Source: Sclerodactyla briareus (taxonomy: Eukaryota > Echinodermata > Holothuroidea > Dendrochirotida > Sclerodactylidae). From it: 64,000 bases of DNA. Position numbers and translations under genes: made by a program. Of the stretch, positions 23,001 through 36,426 are shown in pieces; the stretch's first letter is position 1; every line of letters starts with the position of its first letter. Under the pieces are notes generated by a model that saw only the letters and a list, made by a program, of their open reading frames with translations, made no database searches and was not told where the DNA came from. Where the stretch lies: positions 62,001 through 126,000 of the forward strand of contig JAODTK010005685.1 in NCBI GenBank assembly GCA_026419785.1, read 5' to 3'.

Positions 23001-26000
23001 TGGTCCCTACAGCCCTTTGCGCTAGTTCCTCGAGTGCTCTTTCCAGCTTGTTTGCAGACTGTTGGATGCAACATCATTTAGAGCTGTTAGAATTAAAACA
23101 GTGATATCACACCCACTATGAATAATGCAACACATTCATTCTTTGATGATGTTGACAAAACTTGGACGCCAATCTTTATTGACTCTTGGGACAATCAAGG
23201 TCAAAGGTCATAGATGGGGCACAATAGTCTGCTGTGTGATATTGCCTTTCTCTTTCTCAATTGGTAGATTCTTTGATAGAGGTTGACATGAGTAGCAATG
23301 TTTATTATCGAATATTTATCACATAATTTGTACATTTGTCCTTGGTTCATTTGTAAATGACACCAACTTTATATTTGGGAAAGTTGTCATGTGGCGAGAC
23401 GATTACCAGATTGTGCAAAGATAACTGAACAACCCTTTTAAATTGATCACCCAGACAAGCTTGTATGTTTTGGCTCATATCAAGAGGAGTATACTGAGCG
23501 TCTTTGTGGACTTCGGTATACATTACCCTAGTAATTACATTGTTTTTCAACTTTTTATTCCTTGCCAGGAATCTATCGTTCACACCGGGGTTATGTGTGT
23601 CTGTTTATGCCCCTTTTCGCAAACATGATAAATGTTCAACACAAGACAAATCTAGTTCAACTTAATTTAGTCTACAGTTGGCAATGTGGAGGCCCTTCGT
23701 GCCACTATGAGATCATGTAGTTCAGCTGAATGAATGATTATTTTCTCATTGTCATTGTATATTTATGATTCCATCAATCGCTGTAATATCCCCTTGTTAT
23801 ATTAACCCTGTCCGAGAGCGATATGAAACAAGTTCAACAAAACTGAAGTGGAAATTCAGGGATAATGGTAAACAAAATGGTCTGACACCAGTTCAGTAAT
23901 GGCTTCCTTGTACATGTAGCAGTTCTTCATGAAGCAACCCAGTCTCTGCTAGATATACTGTAACTCTAATATGCGTTTTGTCAATTTCTTTGAATATTTG
24001 TGCCAATCATTCAGGCAACCAAACCTTTTTGATGGTTCATTGCTTCAATTTTCCAATATACAGTATATAGGATATAAAATAGTCAGGGAATTCTTTTTTG
24101 TTGTTTTCCGTCCAATTTATTTGAACTGGAGGTCTCTGCACATTTCCTGCCTGTATATGTACAACTTTATCTCACTATGGCTGCATTATGTGCAGTTTCA
24201 AATAAAAAAAGCATGCTTGTTTGTGTAAAACAAAGTATAACAATTTAACGCAGTTTCATGAGTATTAGGGGGGGGTGGGGAGTTGCGTCGGTGGAAAATG
24301 GAAAGAAATTTGTCACATCTCTCTGGGTTATTGAACGGATTTGCCATGTTCAAAGCCACACAAAAGGATAGTCATTTTGCGATTGTGGCTAGGTTTCATT
24401 GAGAGATAGTCCCATCAGCACCCCCTTCCCCACCGCTTTACTTACCCTTAGCTGTCCTCTTTCTCTCATTTCAGGTGCTTCTTTAGGATTTGTGTGTTTC
24501 TATATGTAACTTGACCCCTCTTGAAGAAGAATAGTAGGCCTACTTACACAAATGAATGGGCCTGTGGTCCTGTCAATCCGTATTGGACATAAATTCTGAT
24601 GAATGGTTCCAATCCCTTTAAATGCATTTGCATTACCCTCTCCATATTTTAGGCCAAACATCCCTTCATTCACTTGGCCCTTGTGTTTTTCAAGACGACT
24701 TGTTTGTTTTGACTTGTGCCTGATCTGTTATACAAAACTGTATTTAGTAGACGCGTCTATTAACAGCTTCCGAAGTTCAGTGCCATATTATTGGAAGGTA
24801 CCTATTCTGGCCCCAACTATGACATTCCTTTAGGCCTGGTAACTGCAAATACAAACCTTGCCCATGAAATGTAACTGAAGCTAATGAGATTGTCCACTTT
24901 ACCAATGCTTTTCCCTCCCCCTACATTCTCAAGGTAGCCATCTGGATTTATTTTACCGCCTAGGGTCTATGTTAACATTCCTCCAGCGACACAACAGGGC
25001 ATCCCAGTTTTGTCTAGGTGTATACAGCAGCACATTAAAGCCGTGTTACAAAATGCTTTAGTGATTGGATAAAGTATGAGCTATGGAGGGGGGGTGTGGG
25101 GGGGTTGAGCGTTTCCTTTCTGGGGGCTTCGACCCCTTAATGACCCAGCAATGTTGGGAACAAGTTTTATCACTGTTTGACCTATGCAAATACTGTTAAA
25201 ACGAAACAAACTGGTTTTTTGCATTAAAAGATGCACTGTTTGGCATTATTGGGCCATAAATTATACAGTCCCCATTATGGAGATAGAGGGCTCCTCTCTC
25301 CCGTATTTCACAAGTTCAGAACCCCCCCCCCCCCTCCCAAGATATGCACTATGTCAATGATTTGGATAGGTACAAGGTGTTGCCGGGAATGCTAACCACT
25401 TGGGAAGTGTTATCTGCTATGACTGGCTTCTAAGGTCCTCTGGTTTCCCTGTGTCAGTAATACCACCTAACGATGAAACTATGAGGGTATGTTTTGAACA
25501 TCAATGGGGGTGCCAGCAGGGAATATTACTATTAACTAACCCCCACAGAGAGAGTGTATGTCTCTCACCCTCCCCCTTATCCTGGTGGACTTGATATGTT
25601 GACCCTACCATCGTTGCCCATCCATCAATTCCCTAATCAAGGTGGCCAAATAGATTCAGCAGGGTATCGCCAGTTCGTGGTTGTAAGTGGCGCGATGCTC
25701 ACCGCTGAACAGTTTGGGGGTTAATAAGACGAATCCCCTCCTAGCAATATCATTACGCTTAGTTTTTTGAACTGGTCACCACTATTTGAAAACCTAACCA
25801 GTTTTAATCCCATGTTTTTTCAGATTTTATTGTTGATAAGTATGGGGGAAATCTCAAAGTTTTGTGTTGGCAGTTTTGTAATTTTCGGCGGGGGAGTTTT
25901 CGTAAGATTGTTTTCTTGCCCACTGTATTTCCCACGTCGAACTGCTGTCGTTCCCTTAACCTTCGACACAATATCATCATCATCCTCATTAACCTGTAAC

Positions 26001-27205
26001 CCCGAACTCCAAAACAGGGATTCAATGGTGCGTCTTCACTTAGTGGTGCAGTTTAAAAATAAGCCGATAGCGATATTGCTATGGTGGGAAATTGACCGAA
26101 TCTCGTCTATTCCCCGAACTGTCCTGTGGTGAGCGCATCTGCACGTAGAACCTACAAACTGGGCTTATACCTAGGTTACACAAAGATAGTTGGGATATTA
26201 CTAGTTTCTTTAGATGTGATTTATAGTCATTGACTATGGAATAGCTCTAGCGATATTACGTCACTGAGCTCATATTTTGTACACGGATAAGATTTGTGGA
26301 ACTCATTTAGTGCTTCCTGACAGTTACCAGGATTTAACCGTTTCACAGGAATCTGTCACCCCGGCGGTGACTGGTCGTGATATGTTACCAATGACTCATC
26401 TTTGTCTGAAGGCTGGATCCCGTTTGAAAATTGACTGCTAGTCCCCATTCCACCACTCATCGGCGCCGATTCTCCTTCCGTATTGGGGGGGACATGGCCA
26501 GGTTCACAAAAATTGTGTGGAAAACACAAAGTCACTGGGAGAATTCTCAATAGTGGTGGGACAGTCCCCGCCGTACCCCCTGTTTCCGCGCTCATGCACC
26601 ACTCACCAGAGTTTGTGCACTATCCTATTAATAATGGTTTGTGCTTTGTATTATTTGTTTTGAGACTGTGTGATCCTTACCTCTGTTCATTGTACTTTGG
26701 CCATCACATTTCTGGGGACATTTCCTGTGGATTACTTGGATTATTTCTCGATTGATCTTTGACACACACGTGCCTGCAATGCATATACAGTAACAATCTG
26801 CCGTTAACTGTGGATTGTGACTTAGTTTTTGTTGTTGTCGCTTCATGTACAATGACGTCAAATAGCTGCATTGGGGAAGCATCGTGAACAAATAAATGGG
26901 GAATACTATTGCTAGCTCTACTAAGACACGAGTTTAAGAGTAGATGTGAATGAAGCACCTCATTAGAGAACTTGGGCTAGTAGGTTGGAGTTTGAAGCAC
27001 AAGCATCAAGTAGGCTTACTCCTCAACCAGATGCAAGGCATTTCATACTCGTCGATAAATGATGGGCATGGATAGATCTTTTTCATGTAGATTTTTTTTT
27101 TGAGCGAGTAACCTGAGTTAATTATATCCCCACATCCTTGGGTCAGGGATACCCTGTTCATAATCAAATGAGATTGACATCCCTTCCCCTCATTTGACAA
27201 ATCAA
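23001..27205. other. Unassigned non-coding DNA
   Basis: No gene or complete repeat recognised over about 4 kb. A perfect AGGTCAAAGGTCA lies at 23,198-23,210. C-tracts occur near 25,321. The longest frames (121 codons at 25,767-26,132; 79-90 codons at 26,356-26,755 on either strand) show no motif I know. Long intron sequence is possible. Confidence 0.4.
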
Positions 27206-27209
27206 AAAA

Positions 27210-27560
27210 AGGTTTGGCCTCTAATGACCTAAATGATCCTCCACTTTGATCAGGACAGATGTAGTTTTACATCCACCATTTCGTTCAAATCCGACAAAGT
27301 TTGAAAATCGCATGAATCATGCAAATGACTCCTGATGACCTTGAAATGACATTTTTGGGACCAATGTTGACTCCACCCACCAGTTTTTCGTTCCAGTCTG
27401 AATAACTTTGAAAAACCCCATAAGTATACAAATTTGACTCCGCTGACCTGAAATTACCTCCATGGTTTCGGGACGTATGTTTACCCCTCTCCCCCCAAGA
27501 TTCGTCTAACTCGAACAAACTTAATTCATAATTTCTCATGAACTCCAAAATAAAAAAGTG
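27210..27560. repeat. ~110 bp degenerate tandem repeat
   Basis: Three degenerate units share a core: CCACC, then TTTCGTTCxAxTC, xGACAAAGTTTGAAAA, CATGAATxATxCAAATxTGACTCC, TGACCT and GAAATxAC. The clearest starts are near 27,275 and 27,380. Non-coding. Confidence 0.55.
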
Positions 27561-28070
27561 CAGTCCGACATTCAGTATGCCCACTTTCCGAACTCATCTG
27601 AGAGTGCATGGGGTGGACAGTGGCACAAGTTTTTGTGTCAATCGATGTCTCCATTATTCTTGGCGTTTCTTGGGTAGGAGAACATTTTTGCATTATAAAA
27701 TGACCATCGAAAAAGATATGTAAAGCCACATCGCAACACTCACTCCGTTTAAGGAAATGGTGTTGCTTCGAAATGTCCTAGATATGTTTTTGGGCCTCGA
27801 AAGAGATTTATTTTCTGCTGGACAAAAGTTCCCTACTTGGCAGTGGCTGATCGTGATCGCAGGGCTATGATTTTGCCGCAGCAAAAATGCGGCCACCCAA
27901 AAATGTTTGAACAAGCTGTAGCTCCGCCTATAGGCATGCAAGACACTGCCTCCGAAAAACTATTGGGTTCTTTAATGGGTTGTAAAAATTAAGTTACGAA
28001 ACACGTAACATATAAACACAAAAACCACATTCACTAGCTGTCCAAAACGGAAAAAAAAAAAAAAAAAAAA
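27561..28070. other. Unassigned DNA ending in a poly-A run
   Basis: No gene recognised. An A-tract of about 22 bases, flanked by ACGG on either side, lies at 28,050-28,072, beside the tRNA-like segment. Confidence 0.45.
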
Positions 28071-28074
28071 ACGG

Positions 28075-28165
28075 AAAACTGTGCACAGACAGGATCGAAC
28101 ACCGTGGTCGCCGAGGATCCGAGCTTAGTCTTAAACCACTACGCAGCCTTTCGAGTCACGTGAGG
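28075..28165 (-). mobile_element. tRNA-like segment, probable SINE head
   Basis: On the minus strand, GGCTGCGTAGTGGTTTAAG resembles a tRNA A-box region and, about 30 bases on, GGTGTTCGATCCT resembles a B box (GGTTCGATCC). A run of T follows, as at Pol III terminators. Acceptor-stem pairing is not evident, so a functional tRNA gene is unlikely. A tRNA-derived SINE or tRNA pseudogene fits best. Confidence 0.45.
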
Positions 28166-28169
28166 TGAT

Positions 28170-30685
28170 GTGGAATTGTGAATATAGGTATCGAAACTTA
28201 TGGATCGAACTATCGAGATGTAAGATGTGCGGAGGAGTGGATTTTGTTACCTAAAATCTGTGTGTGAGTGTATTATTTTCGGAGGAATGTTGAAAAGTGT
28301 ATTGTGGACAATTCTCAGGACCGTGGGATTTTTTTCACGGACATCAGGGAAAAGAGGAATGCGAATTCCGTTCGTGACCTAGACTTGGCCTGTTCGTGTT
28401 TGTTTTGTAACCCTAGGCCTAGGCCATTAATCGCAGTGAGGACTGCAGCAAACGGCACGTCAAATTCTATATTTTATAAAATAATAGCCTATTTGAACAC
28501 AGTTATGGAATGAAAGGGAGCAGAATATCAGGATTACGTCCCTGTATCGATTCTACACAGTCAAAAACCTCTGGGAGAACACAATTTTACGAAAGCACTG
28601 TTCGCATTTGGCCCTGGGCAATGGCTTGTGGTGTTGTGGAAGCGAGCTCGTCTCTGCAATGTGCTCTCATTGACGTCTAACTAAGCCGAATAGCTTCCTG
28701 TTATTTTCGGACGATCAACGCTTATATTGGGGGTTATTTTATGGGACCACCTCTAATTTCAATGGCGAAACATCATAATGATCAAGTCATTTCGATCGGT
28801 TTGCATGGAACGTAATCCTAAAATAAAAGATATTTCATCGGTTGGTTTTACGGTCGTAAGAAGCACACAGAGACGAACTGTTTGAAGCCGAGTGTTCTAT
28901 TACGTCTTCCCTCTCCGACATGAGAATGGTCAAATCTCGATTGAAGCTGTTGGGAGCTGTCCGTCGCTCCAATTGAGTAACCGGACTAGAATTAAAAATA
29001 TTACCAAACTACAATGCGCATGCGCTGTCATCGTTTGCTATAGACTTTTTGGCAACACGTCACAAAGATCGTTCATAATTATAACATAACATTCCTTTGA
29101 CAAATTTTATTGAAGCGGACTGCGTCAAGGCTACAGAAATGTAACCATCGCACCCCAAAACGACCAACAATACAAGCGATTTCATCGCTCGTAAAAAGCC
29201 TTCACGGTTACAAGTTCATGAGTCATTAATACTGCTTTGTGTCAAAGGTCATAGGGGTACTTGGGCTGTTCGGCGTGAACGGACAGTGCGCAAAACAGTC
29301 TTTGCAAACTCCCCTGGTGAAAAACTACAACCTACCAGCACTGAACTTCACAGAGTGCCTAATCAACAAAAATTGCAAAGAAGATGGGATGACACTGATG
29401 GTTTGGGTTCTTATAGGGAGACAGTTTGAAAATGAGGCCAGTAATGATAGAGCTAGGGGAGAATCTTGGTAGTGGTGAGCGGGGCCACGGTTTCAACCAT
29501 GAAAAGGCTATTTGAGGGAAGAGACAGCTGAGTGGAATGAGTGCACATGAATCTTCAAAGTTCTGAAATTCACTAAGCAGACATGAAAAAGTTGAAAAGT
29601 ATTAGGCGATGAATCCATATTCAAGTATATCTAGTAAGGGTTCTATGTCTTGCAGGTTCAGTTGAAACTGGCATTGTGAGGGGAGGACATGAATGCAGAG
29701 TCTGCCATAGTACACAGTATGTATCAAAACTAGTGACAGTAAGTAGCTGAATAAGACAATGTTTTTATGCTAGAACATATTACAGTAGTGTAATGTAGGC
29801 AATGGAAACCATACTAATTCAGTCAACCTTGCTGTCCGTACTTCTGTGCACCCTCGTACTAGTCGGAACAACATTGTACTGCAGAGCAAAATGGTCTCAT
29901 GCGGAAGCTATAGATGCTCATTGGCTTGCCAGTTGAGGAAATCTTCCCCGTGGTGTGGATGTGGATAACGGTGTGGACACAATAGCGGGCACCTGGGCAG
30001 CTTAGCCTTTTAAACAACAAATGATAATGCAGCCTTACTTCAGCCCTAGTGCTCGAAACATTAACTCGGATGTAAGGACACACCGTTTTAGGTTTGATAT
30101 TTGAGTGGAGCCTGAGGGTTCCTTGGTAGCCAGCTCCACTTTATTTGAATAAAATCAACTACAAGTAAGTAATATTGATGGTCTTATTAAGTTATTAAAA
30201 ATTCCTGTATGTAGACATCTTAAACAGTTTTTATAACTCAGTTGGCTGACTCATTGCCACCATTGCCATTGCTCGTAGTGTTTGGAAAACAGGGAGAAAT
30301 GTGTGTGTTGGTTGTTAAGCTGTTGACATTCGAGGAATGAATTAGCCCCTAATGGTCAGTACTTGATTACTAGCTAACGCCTGAGCAATCCAAGTATTAG
30401 TAATAGTATCTTCCACTTACAGTGGCGTGATAGAGGAACACATTACATCACATGTTTCACCGTGGATAACAGTGAGATAATTAGAATATTAAAAGTAAGT
30501 ACGCAGGGATTGCGTTACTCAGATTTCCTAATGGGAGTAGACATTTGCGGGTGTTAAATGGCCAATTGCAAAAATACCCTATTTGATCGAATCAGTGGCT
30601 GACAATCTAGCGGGGTGTTGCAAGCGGGGGGACCCATGCCGTAGAAACATGTTCACCCCAAACAGTTGACGTCTCCGAATCCAGT
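28170..30685. other. Unassigned non-coding DNA
   Basis: No gene recognised. CCCTAGGCCTAGGCC at about 28,410 is a TAGGCCTA motif. A 77-codon plus frame at 29,239-29,472 looks protein-like in composition (several Cys, Asn and Lys) but has no motif I can name. Confidence 0.4.
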
Positions 30686-30689
30686 GAAT

Positions 30690-31195
30690 CTGAAGATTTG
30701 CGATTGTCAAATGGGATTTTTAGACGGATCTCCAAATAGTCTTTAGACTGGCAATTTATTTCAATCATGAGGGAGGCAAACTGGCATGTCAGCTAGAATA
30801 ATGCTAATGAGTCCTTAGTTTGAATGGTAAGAATTCAAGTTGTAATTAGACAAAAGATCTTGGTGTGTATTTTCACTCCACATTCAGTACATTGACATAC
30901 CGTTCCCAAGGCGACTGTACGGAAGCTGCCAAAAACCCCGGTAATTGGATTCTCGGTCTTTCATCAATTGTGATTTCACTTTTTTGTGATAATACAGATT
31001 CACCTGGCATGATTCTGGCAAGCGTTTAGATCCTGTGGAAAACTTCAGAGTTTGCAAAATGTGACTGTAACAGAGATTCTGTAGTAAGAGGACGATGGGG
31101 GTTGCCCAGGTGATGAACAAAGGGTTAATTTCTCCAGGATGAGATTTAGTCGGCTGAAAGGGGGGGGGGGAGGTGTAGGTATGAGGGTCCTTCAT
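30690..31195 (+). pseudogene. LINE reverse-transcriptase fragment (palm-thumb part)
   Basis: Plus-strand frames read FRLAIYFNHEGGKL, then LSLNGKNS and TKDLGVYFHSTFS, and about 15 residues later EAAKNPGNWILGLSS. These match the CR1/RTE-type order W.L.FN..KC..., LNG..L, KDLGV..S..., AAKKAN.ILGLI. Later residues (about 31,110-31,190) fit the following linker poorly. There are stops and at least two frameshifts, and the catalytic YxDD segment lies outside the recognisable part. Dead fragment. Confidence 0.6.
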
Positions 31196-31282
31196 GAGGA
31201 ATCAATTCCTCCCTGACTTTCTATACAAAACTAAACTAAAAGCTTCTTCCAAAGATGGAGTCGCCCCGATGACATTCTATTG

Positions 31283-31508
31283 TTGAAGTGCGGTCACGCT
31301 AATGATAACGATTTACAATTTGCGCTCACAAACCTTAATAGCGCAGTCACACATGAAGAAAAATGCAGACCAATCCGTGAGTGATGAACTATCTAGTACA
31401 CTTGAACGATGACGTTGAGCAATCAGTTCACACGCAACGTCACAACTCATTCAGGTCCCGGCCGCTCTGACTTGCCGACATCGTGGGTGCAATAGTGTGA
31501 CACCTCAA
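31283..31508. mobile_element. Short MITE with CGGTCACRCTA-type inverted repeats
   Basis: TTGAAGTGCGGTCACGCTAA at the left end is matched inversely by TAGTGTGACACCTCAA at the right (31,493-31,508). The alignment spans about 30 bases with gaps and includes AACGAT against CACGAT. The GGTCACACTA core resembles the ends of the MITE at 8,324, so the two may be related. No coding content. Confidence 0.55.
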
Positions 31509-33255
31509 TTTTGTGGTATTCATTAATGTCATTATAGTTACAGTTCTTCGCCCAGCGCTTCAGTCAATTTACTATGGAACCAATGGTATTATCGGGTGTT
31601 AGAATCAGGGCAAAGGTATCTCAGAGTGAATGTTCGGCCAAGTTGTTGAACCGACAAGCGGTTCTACTCCTCCTACAGAATTGATTGGATAGTTATAGTT
31701 ATAGAAGGTTTTTCGTAGTATTGTTGAACAGTGGTTTGTACATATCGTTTGGTCATGAATTCAAGTTTTCATTCAGTTTGTTTGAACGGTCAAGAATTTC
31801 AGGGCTTTCTACTCTCAAAACAAATTGGGTGATCATGTATGTTGATTTTAGTACTATCATAACCAATAGTAATAGGAAGTTCAAGAATTTTGTGTCAAAG
31901 TCATTTTGGGGCCATTTTGTTTTCCCTTGAATTGTCATAGGGGTCGACTCCTAAGAATAGATTGGGTTGATCATAAGAAGTTGATCAGTATACACAAACA
32001 CAATGTAATATTCAGCAAGTGCAGTATAAAGGTCAGCGGGTAAATTCAGCCATTGTTATCACAAAAACAACTGTCGAGCAACTTCTACTCGGGTAACAAA
32101 AATAGATCTGCTGATGATTATGAGGGAAGTAATATCACTGACGATGGGAATCTGGAATATAACAATTAGAGGTTCGAACGGTCAGGTCACGAAGTCAAAG
32201 GTAATCCTAGGGTCATAAAACCGAGGATATCAAGATCGAATGAGACCTAACCCATCACACATTGACTCTCAGGAATTGGTAGGTGAGCTACTGCAGTTAC
32301 TGGTGCCTAATGACATGTGTTCACACATTCATAATGAGGCGATTCCAATGACTACAGGAAGACTTGGAGTAGGAAGTGCGTTGATGAAGCACTTCCTAAA
32401 TATTCAAGTACCAGCGTTGCTTTTACTGAGAGGTGAGGTGAGAATCCTGAACACTTAGAAATGCTGTTGTTGATCAAGGCATAGGAGTGTTCATCTGTCA
32501 GTCCTTTTATTATTTCAGAGTGTATATAGCCGAAAATGAGAATCTCTTCCCTCATCTCTAACAAAGTCAGCAGTGATAATGACGGCCCCTAGTGACCTGT
32601 GCATTCAAAAAAATGAGGAGTTTTATAGCCAACTGTTTGTGACGGACTTGACAGTTCTGTGACAACCTGTACTTGTTTGAGAACAAGAGTAGTTCCAGCT
32701 CACCTTCGTGGAATGCATTAGCATCACGTTGTTAAAGTAACATTAGTAAAATGTGGAAATTTAAATATGGTTTTTTTAATTTAAAAGAATATATATAAAA
32801 TTTTTCTAATTTATTTATTTCCCAAACAATTAACACACCCATCTATTATAAAAACTTTTGATTCGACATTAGGGTTTCCATTGCAATTCAACAGTGCCCT
32901 GTTCATTATCACTGGTAACTTTGTGTTTATTGGCAGGTACCTTCATGCAACAATAAATTTGGGAATGTTGTTCTGTTAGTGATCAATTGTTCAACTAACC
33001 AATCCACATTCCCCAGCTTCTCCCACCTATGGTACACACGCTCCATTGGCTCAGTTGTCGTACTAAGACACTTAGCAGTTCCACAAAATCCTTCATGGGT
33101 TATTGAGCTCATTTGGAGTACAGGCCCGTGTCCTTCTCGTCTGTTGCAGAGCATTGCACATAAAGTGCCTTACATTCTGTATTTCAGATGTACTGGTGAA
33201 TGTAACAACCTATATCCCATGGCATATCGTGACCATTTCTCAGAATGCTGTGACC
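31509..33255. other. Unassigned DNA with one possible small exon
   Basis: Mostly AT-rich, nothing recognised. The minus-strand frame from 33,154 to about 32,936 is unusually protein-like (see the separate entry). Confidence 0.4.
32936..33154 (-). CDS. Possible exon of unknown protein
   Basis: A 75-codon minus-strand frame starts at an ATG and runs to a stop at 32,927. It contains TEPMERVYHRWEKLGNVDWL and LITNRTTFPNLLLHEG, whose composition is that of a real protein, not of a repeat. A GTACCT resembling a splice donor follows HEG, so it could be an exon ending near 32,942. I do not recognise the family. A transposase fragment is equally possible, since the TTAA element starts 100 bases away. 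Weak evidence. Confidence 0.2.
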
Positions 33256-33833
33256 TTAAAGGGCAACTGCAGGAGAATTCAAACATGGCTTATTTATAGC
33301 GGATTATAAAAAAATTAATGCCAGAGGTTCAGTTAGACTTCCTTAAGGATTTATCGCCATTTGAAGTTGTTGATATGTGAAGCATGTATTTCGCAAAATG
33401 CTCGAAATGTATCCAACCTGCAACTATTTTTAAAAAAGATGTCATCCTCTGCAAAACCCTGCAAATATTTTGTTTTCTATTGAAATTCAAACATAATTTC
33501 CTTTGAAATGAGCATTTCGTCTATGGGTGAGGATGCTTGTCGTGGTTGGTAGGTGTTGATGGTTACTTGGGAGAGAAGGACACTTGAATTTCTGTAAATG
33601 TTGACATATTCAACAAAATGAAAAACAATCTAATACATGACATGATTTTCATGGGTTGTCCGGTGTGACGTCATACGTTATTGTGCAATTGGGATTATCC
33701 CCAATTTATCGGAGGCGATAACGCCATATAGGAACATAGAGTGAAGTGGGGTTTGGATTCCTATTAGATACAGTTTTCATTCCTCCCACAATATACCTCT
33801 GTTGTATCAAGCCTGCGGTTGTACCTTCAGTAA
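33256..33833. mobile_element. TTAA-type small DNA transposon, copy B (full length)
   Basis: The left end TTAAAGGGCAACTGCAGG and the right end CCTGCGGTTGTACCTTCAGTAA (33,812-33,833, degenerate) are inverted repeats. The right half matches copies at 1-288 and 48,620-48,976. About 578 bases, no transposase. A TTAA target, if confirmed, would place it with piggyBac or Kolobok. Confidence 0.7.
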
Positions 33834-36370
33834 CGAGTGAACCCACTACTTAGTAGGGCAGACCTTTGCCCCTGGTCAAGTGGCATTATCAGGACTGGTA
33901 TGTTGACCGGTATAGGCCAGTAGGTGGTTTCTTCATTCATCAGTTCTTCCTGTTTTTGGTGCTCTGGAATATCCTGTCTGTTTAATTAATGGCCGAACAA
34001 AGTCGCGCCAGAAGTGGGTGCTCACACGGTGTATACAGTATGGCAGGTACCCTAGTGCAGTGGGGCCCTACCGGATCACCTCTTAGCCAGCAACCACTGG
34101 TTTCATGAGCCCCGCCACAATGAGGTAGGGGATTAGCTTGCTCCACCCCCCCCCCCCTCCCCCACTTCCACTGTTCCTATTAAAGTGAATTGCTCTTGCA
34201 AATATGAGTTGTAGTTCTTGTTACTTTACATTTCTGGCTGTGGGTGAGCAGCTAACACAGTCATCATGTCTTTCTGGTTAGGCCTTGTTAATAATTCAGA
34301 CCGTTCATACACAATGAGCTTTATTAGATGCAGTAAAGGTGCAGGTCCTTTTCTGGAATAAATTCTGCATGCAGAGGCCATAATTCTAATTAGATGCATG
34401 ATAAGTTGGGGCACTATATAAAATCACACTTATGATGTGGATTAAAGATCACACCGATATACACCAATATGCTGACTTTGCATGAAGGTGGTACACATGG
34501 TAACAACACCAATATGGCAAGTATGAGGCAAGTAATTCCGAGGTTTCATCAGAGGGCATATCGGGTCATTTGCATAATTTACAATAAAATCACAACATTG
34601 ATTGATAAGTCGATGATGCCTGAAAATTGGTGATATAGTATTATAAAAAACATGATGGAAATACATTGTGGTTGGTGAATAGTAACTATTGAGTGGCAAA
34701 AAATGTTGTAGTCGTTCAAAGGTCATTAGTAGTCAAATTATTCAGCATTCTTGAAAGTATGTGCAGGCAGTTACTAAGACGTTTTGCGCATGTTCAACAT
34801 TCAGCGAATCTGAAATTACCAATTTTATCTGATACAAGTGGGAAGTAGGGCACACATCATTCAGCAGGGAGGCCAATCAAGATTTCTGGTTGCACACCCA
34901 GTCAATAAATTGACCTGGCTAGAACCCTCCCCCAAATAGTGTCAGGGTATCTAGCCAGAAAAATATCCAATCTGGGTGGAAGATGAACAAAACTTTGTAC
35001 TTCATGCTACATACCAAATCCAACTATCTACAGTAATACCAGACATTTGGCAAAGTGACAAGTTTACTGAATGAGCATTTGAGGCATAATTGATCTGTTG
35101 TCAATTTGAGAATCACGTAAATATTCGAACATTGATCAATTTTTAATTTTCGGATAGTAATTAAACTAGGTGTGCTGAAAAATGTGAAACCAGGTGGGGA
35201 TCTAAAAAATTCAAATTCAAATGGGTGCGCACCCAGTGTGAATGCTGGCTGACCCGGTGTGTATCCAATATTTATCCATGAAGCTATCTTACAGGCTTTT
35301 TAACAGCCCTTGGAAAACCAACACGGGTATATAGGTTTGATATAAGTATTTAAGTGAGCTTCTCTTCAAGCCAGGGTCCATGTGGTTTTGTGCCATTGCT
35401 TCATTCTACCATTCGTTAAGGCAGATATTGTACCAGTGGTGCACCCACTGTGGACAGAGGGGGTGGATAGTCTAAATCCAGGGTCTCAATCAGTGCTGAA
35501 GTGGGGGTTTGTAAAACGACACCACTGCAATAAAAGCCATTTGTTTAGGTATATTGGATGTTAGAACAAGCACTGCCAATTGATTAAGTGGTATAAACCA
35601 CAAGATTTCGGAAAAAGGTAGGGAGGAAGTACAGGTGTGGTGTTCTTTACGTCTATTCTCACCTCAGTTTTCGTTTTTTATAATGTTGTAGGGAGATTAT
35701 GCTGATCAGTCCACCCCCCCACCACTTCTCCCTTTTAACAGGAAATCTCTAAACCTGTGATTCTGGAGGAAAAGGTGGTTTGATATTATATGGAACGTTA
35801 AACAGCCTTGTAGACATCAAGCACAGTGCAGATCTGCAGTGCAATTTTTAATAATAAGTTACAAAGTCTGAGGTCTCGTTTTCCAGCAGTACGATCGAAG
35901 TGGGGTATTTAATAATTGATTGTTGTTGTATAAGTCGCCTATGTTGTTCGTCATGAAAAGCGTCAGTTAGACATATTGAGAGAGGGTTGCTAGGATCAAC
36001 AAAATTGTCAATGAGAAGAATAAATTTGCAATCGCATAAACAATATTTTCAAAGACTAGTTCCATTTCAAGGGAATCTAGATGTTAATCACCCTCAATTT
36101 TGTTTGGCTCTGTATTCAGCATCAAAGGTGGCATAAAATTCTGGAGAAGCTGATCTCATACCTGGCTTACCTACTTTGGCTGATCTAAAAATCGCCATTC
36201 TCTCTTCCCCCAGCCCCCCTCATCTCTACAAAATTCATCTTACGCGTAATCGCACCAAGCAGTCAAAATGACTGAAAAAGCTTGGATCATGAGGTCGTAG
36301 GGTTTATTTAATTAAATTACCGCAGATATTTCACGCACTCGTATGCTCAACGGATGGGTGGCAATCCTAT
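33834..36370. other. Unassigned non-coding DNA
   Basis: No gene recognised. A C-tract lies at about 34,147-34,162. GGGTGCGCACCC at 35,224-35,235 is a short perfect palindrome. Frames are at most 94 codons without motifs. Confidence 0.45.
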
Positions 36371-36372
36371 AG

Positions 36373-36426
36373 TGGGGGGAGGGAGAGGGGGGAGGAAAAG
36401 GGGGGAGGGGAAAAGGGGGGAGGGGG
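36373..36426 (+). other. G-run cluster, quadruplex-capable
   Basis: Six or more runs of at least four G, separated by A or AA(G)AAA, over about 54 bases on the plus strand. This satisfies the usual four-run G-quadruplex pattern several times over. Function unknown. Confidence 0.8.

Noticed and set aside
26356..26595. Minus-strand 79-codon frame as a 3' exon
   Set aside because: No splice acceptor or poly-A context I trust, and no family resemblance.
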